DNA of 64,000 nucleotides, taken from positions 186,001-250,000 of the forward strand of contig WBMZ01002658.1 in assembly GCA_013400975.1 (NCBI GenBank). The letters are read 5' to 3'. Positions 62,009 through 64,000 of the stretch are shown piece by piece (position 1 is the first letter of the stretch; each line of letters begins with the position of its first letter). The stretch is from Atrichornis clamosus (lineage: Eukaryota; Chordata; Aves; Passeriformes; Menuridae). The notes beneath the pieces were generated by a model. The model had not been told where the DNA came from and ran no database searches. It saw only the letters and a list, made by a program, of their open reading frames with translations. Position numbers and translations under genes: made by a program.

Positions 62009-62590
62009 CTACTGAGCTGTGGCCAGCCCAAACATGTCCACTGTAATGTAGGATTGTCCTGGAACATTTTGTTGAAAAGCAGGCAAGACACTTGACTGGC
62101 TTTTGTATTCATCTGTACTGTCTTCTGGCAAGCTCTCAGAAACAAGAAATTCCCTTGTTTTAACAGAATTTTTAAGGTATGGATTGAACAGTGCTTTTTC
62201 ATTTAAATCTTCTAGCTTTAAAACTTCATCATCATTTTCTTCATTTTTAATTGAATTCTGTTGGGATCCACACAAGTCATTTGCCAGCATTTCTATGGGT
62301 TGGATTTCCTTCACTGGTATCAAAGCTGAGTGCTTTTGACTTCTGGTAAATTGATCAGTAATTATATAAGCCATGGATGGTGAAAAGTATTTAGCAACTT
62401 CATTTTCTTCATTATCCATTATCTTTTCATCTCCTTTAATCATACCAGTACATTCAGAGACATTGTTTTCATAATTAATTAGTAATGATCCTTCCTGACT
62501 TTCTTCCAGGAAACAGTGGTCCAAAACATTTATGTCTTCAAAGTCTATAGTTTTCGTCTCAGACACTGTTCTCTTCAAAAGTGAATTATT
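62009..62590 (-). CDS. IL31RA: IL31RA last coding exon: cytoplasmic tail
   Basis: The - strand acceptor CTACTGACAG precedes 62590. The frame opens NNSLLKRTVSETK in phase 0, matching the previous exon, and ends at TAG 62011-62009 after DMFGLATAQ. The tail is acidic (EENDDEVLKLEDLNE). NPYLKNS about 50 residues before the stop is the most conserved part. Confidence 0.87.
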   Translation of the reverse strand, partial: NNSLLKRTVSETKTIDFEDINVLDHCFLEESQEGSLLINYENNVSECTGMIKGDEKIMDNEENEVAKYFSPSMAYIITDQFTRSQKHSALIPVKEIQPIEMLANDLCGSQQNSIKNEENDDEVLKLEDLNEKALFNPYLKNSVKTREFLVSESLPEDSTDEYKSQSSVLPAFQQNVPGQSYITVDMFGLATAQ

Positions 62591-63496
62591 CTGTCAGTAG
62601 AAATAGATAAATTGGAGAGTTATATGGGGATAGATAATGTATTAGTTTATTTTTCTATTAGTAAATTATTGCTGTTTGAGCTCTGTTTGATTTGTAATTT
62701 TAGATGTGCACTAACAGAGAGTTCACGTGCATTTCAGATGGGATGCAGTTTCATGTGCATGAGTACTAAATATGATAATGTTATTCTGTCCATTTGTTAA
62801 ACACTTTCATATTAGGTTTTTTGTGCTTAAAGAAATAGAGTTTCAATGGAGGCTCAGGTTTGGATTGTGTCCATCTTTTTTAGTCTAACCAGAGATTTCT
62901 GAGGAAAAAGTTAAATCCCATTCTCCACAGATTACACTTTCTATGTAAACCTGATCAACTCCACTTTATTCAAATAAACATCAAAACTTCAATAAGGAAT
63001 AAATATTCAACAAATAATGAAACAGAAACATTAATACAATAATATACCAGATCTTACTATATGTTGCAATACATTTTTTGTGGAGACAGCAGGAGGTATG
63101 CAGATGTGGGAACCTGATTTAACAGACTCCATAACCTGTGCAAATTTAATTGACTTTATTAAATGAACCATGTCCACCAATCACTTTGTAACTTCAAAAC
63201 ATTAATTCTCAATATCCTATAAGACTTAAATGAATATACTTTATGAAGATGCATGTTCACTATTGGTTTGAAATAATATGAAGAGCATTTTATAGGCCTT
63301 AAAAAGAATAATGAAAGTCAATATGGAGTTTTTTTAATTCATAAAATGACTGCCAGATAAGGACTTCTTTTCTCTCCATTCAATCCCTTCTTTAATGAAT
63401 AAAGTTGCACCTCTTACCATAGATGAAGCAAGAGGCCATTCTACTGCAATGCTCTCTGCAGGATTTGGTATATCTGGCCAGCAAACCTTTTTAAAC
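62009..63496 (-). CDS. IL31RA: Interleukin-31 receptor subunit alpha, last two coding exons (5' part beyond window)
   Basis: IL31RA is a gp130-like type I cytokine receptor that pairs with OSMR to bind IL-31. Two - strand exons are visible: 63496-63418 and 62590-62009. The first encodes box 1 (VCWPDIPNPAES); the second is the remaining cytoplasmic tail, 193 codons plus TAG. Identification rests on NPYLKNS...REFLVSE...LPE near the C-terminus, a stretch I recognise from mammalian IL31RA, together with the WPxxPNPAES box 1 and the position next to IL6ST. The tail has several tyrosines (NYEN, AYIITD, NPYL, EYKS, SYITVD) for STAT or adaptor docking. Most of the tail between box 1 and NPYLKNS differs from what I recall of mammals. 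No transmembrane exon was found in the last 500 bases of the window. Confidence 0.87.
63418..63496 (-). CDS. IL31RA: IL31RA box 1 exon (penultimate coding exon)
   Basis: On the - strand the acceptor is TTAATGATAG before 63496 and the donor GTAAGAG after 63418. The exon has 79 bases, enters two bases into a codon and leaves on a codon boundary. It encodes FKKVCWPDIPNPAESIAVEW, with the box 1 pattern W-P-x-I-P-x-P for JAK binding. Confidence 0.87.
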
Positions 63497-64000
63497 CTAT
63501 CATTAAGAAAGAAATTTTAGACAAATTACGAAAGAAATACTTTATTAAAAATAAAGTCAACAAATCACCAGAAAGTCCAAATACTGCTAAAGTATCAAAC
63601 TTTCACAAAGGCAGTCTTTTCTATAGTAACACAAGCCTTTTCAATAAAATTGTTTTCCCATACATTGATTTTTATTACAAAAGATCTCAACGAGATCTCT
63701 TGCGTTACAGAGATATTGCAGACAAATTACTAATTCACAAAAGCAATTTTTTATTCTATTGTATTTTATCTCATGTATTATTATATTACTCAATTAAATA
63801 GTCTATGAAATAAAAGCATGCCAAAATAAAACTGTATAAAAATATGTTGTGGTTTTGTTTCAGGGTGTTTCTTCAGGGAAAAGCCACCTCAGGTAAACTT
63901 TGCTGAAGCAAAGTGTCCCCTGCACTACACCAGGTTAGAGCTACGCTGAGTTCCTCTGTTAACAGCAGATAAAGGATGCTCACTCACTGAATCACACATG

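Noticed and set aside
1..64000. CRISPR arrays, operons, tRNA or rRNA genes
   Set aside because: None seen. The window has vertebrate gene structure with introns; the short tandem repeats have no spacer pattern. I did not run a tRNA or covariance search, which would be the decisive test.

Overview
The window is vertebrate nuclear DNA, almost certainly from a bird. Its interspersed repeats are CR1-type LINEs, the class that dominates bird genomes, and its main gene is a complete ortholog of IL6ST (gp130, the shared signal-transducing receptor of the IL-6 cytokine family). The DNA is AT-rich with long introns, except for one strong CpG island around 17.3-18.5 kb.

Layout. 1-17.27 kb is gene-poor DNA upstream of IL6ST. 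It holds one CR1 copy (about 7.85-8.38 kb) and a probable solo retroviral LTR (about 14.56-14.83 kb). 17.27-18.48 kb is the CpG-island promoter of IL6ST, with a splice donor at 17897 that marks the end of a noncoding first exon. After a 7 kb intron, fifteen coding exons run on the + strand from 24945 to 43975. Joined, they give 2757 coding bases, that is 918 residues plus a stop. Every junction is GT/AG and the reading phase is kept throughout. A 3' UTR follows, with poly(A) hexamers at 45.25, 45.36, 46.51, 46.92 and 48.31 kb. From about 48.4 to 59.5 kb I see no gene. That stretch holds a GC-rich patch (50.7-51.4 kb) and a CR1 copy (58.36-59.09 kb). On the - strand, 63496-62009 carries the last two coding exons of IL31RA, the gp130-like receptor that lies tail-to-tail with IL6ST in human too. 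The rest of IL31RA is beyond the right edge.

How the genes relate. Both genes encode type I cytokine receptors of the gp130 family and are evident ancient tandem relatives. Their box 1 exons have matching size and phase. gp130 pairs with ligand-specific receptors and signals through JAK kinases bound at box 1/box 2 and through STAT3 at YxxQ motifs. All the key cytoplasmic motifs are intact here.

Most interesting points: (1) the intron after the eighth coding exon has an in-frame stop within two codons and an AATAAA 23 bases later, the layout needed for a soluble gp130 made by intronic polyadenylation; (2) a similar but weaker layout after coding exon 2; (3) three perfect 18-bp tandem copies of a POU octamer (ATGCAAAT) in the intron before the membrane-spanning exon, arranged as PORE-like palindromes; (4) a STAT-like site beside a GC box in the gp130 promoter; (5) an orphan GC-rich patch between the two genes. 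I found no clearly new multi-gene system.
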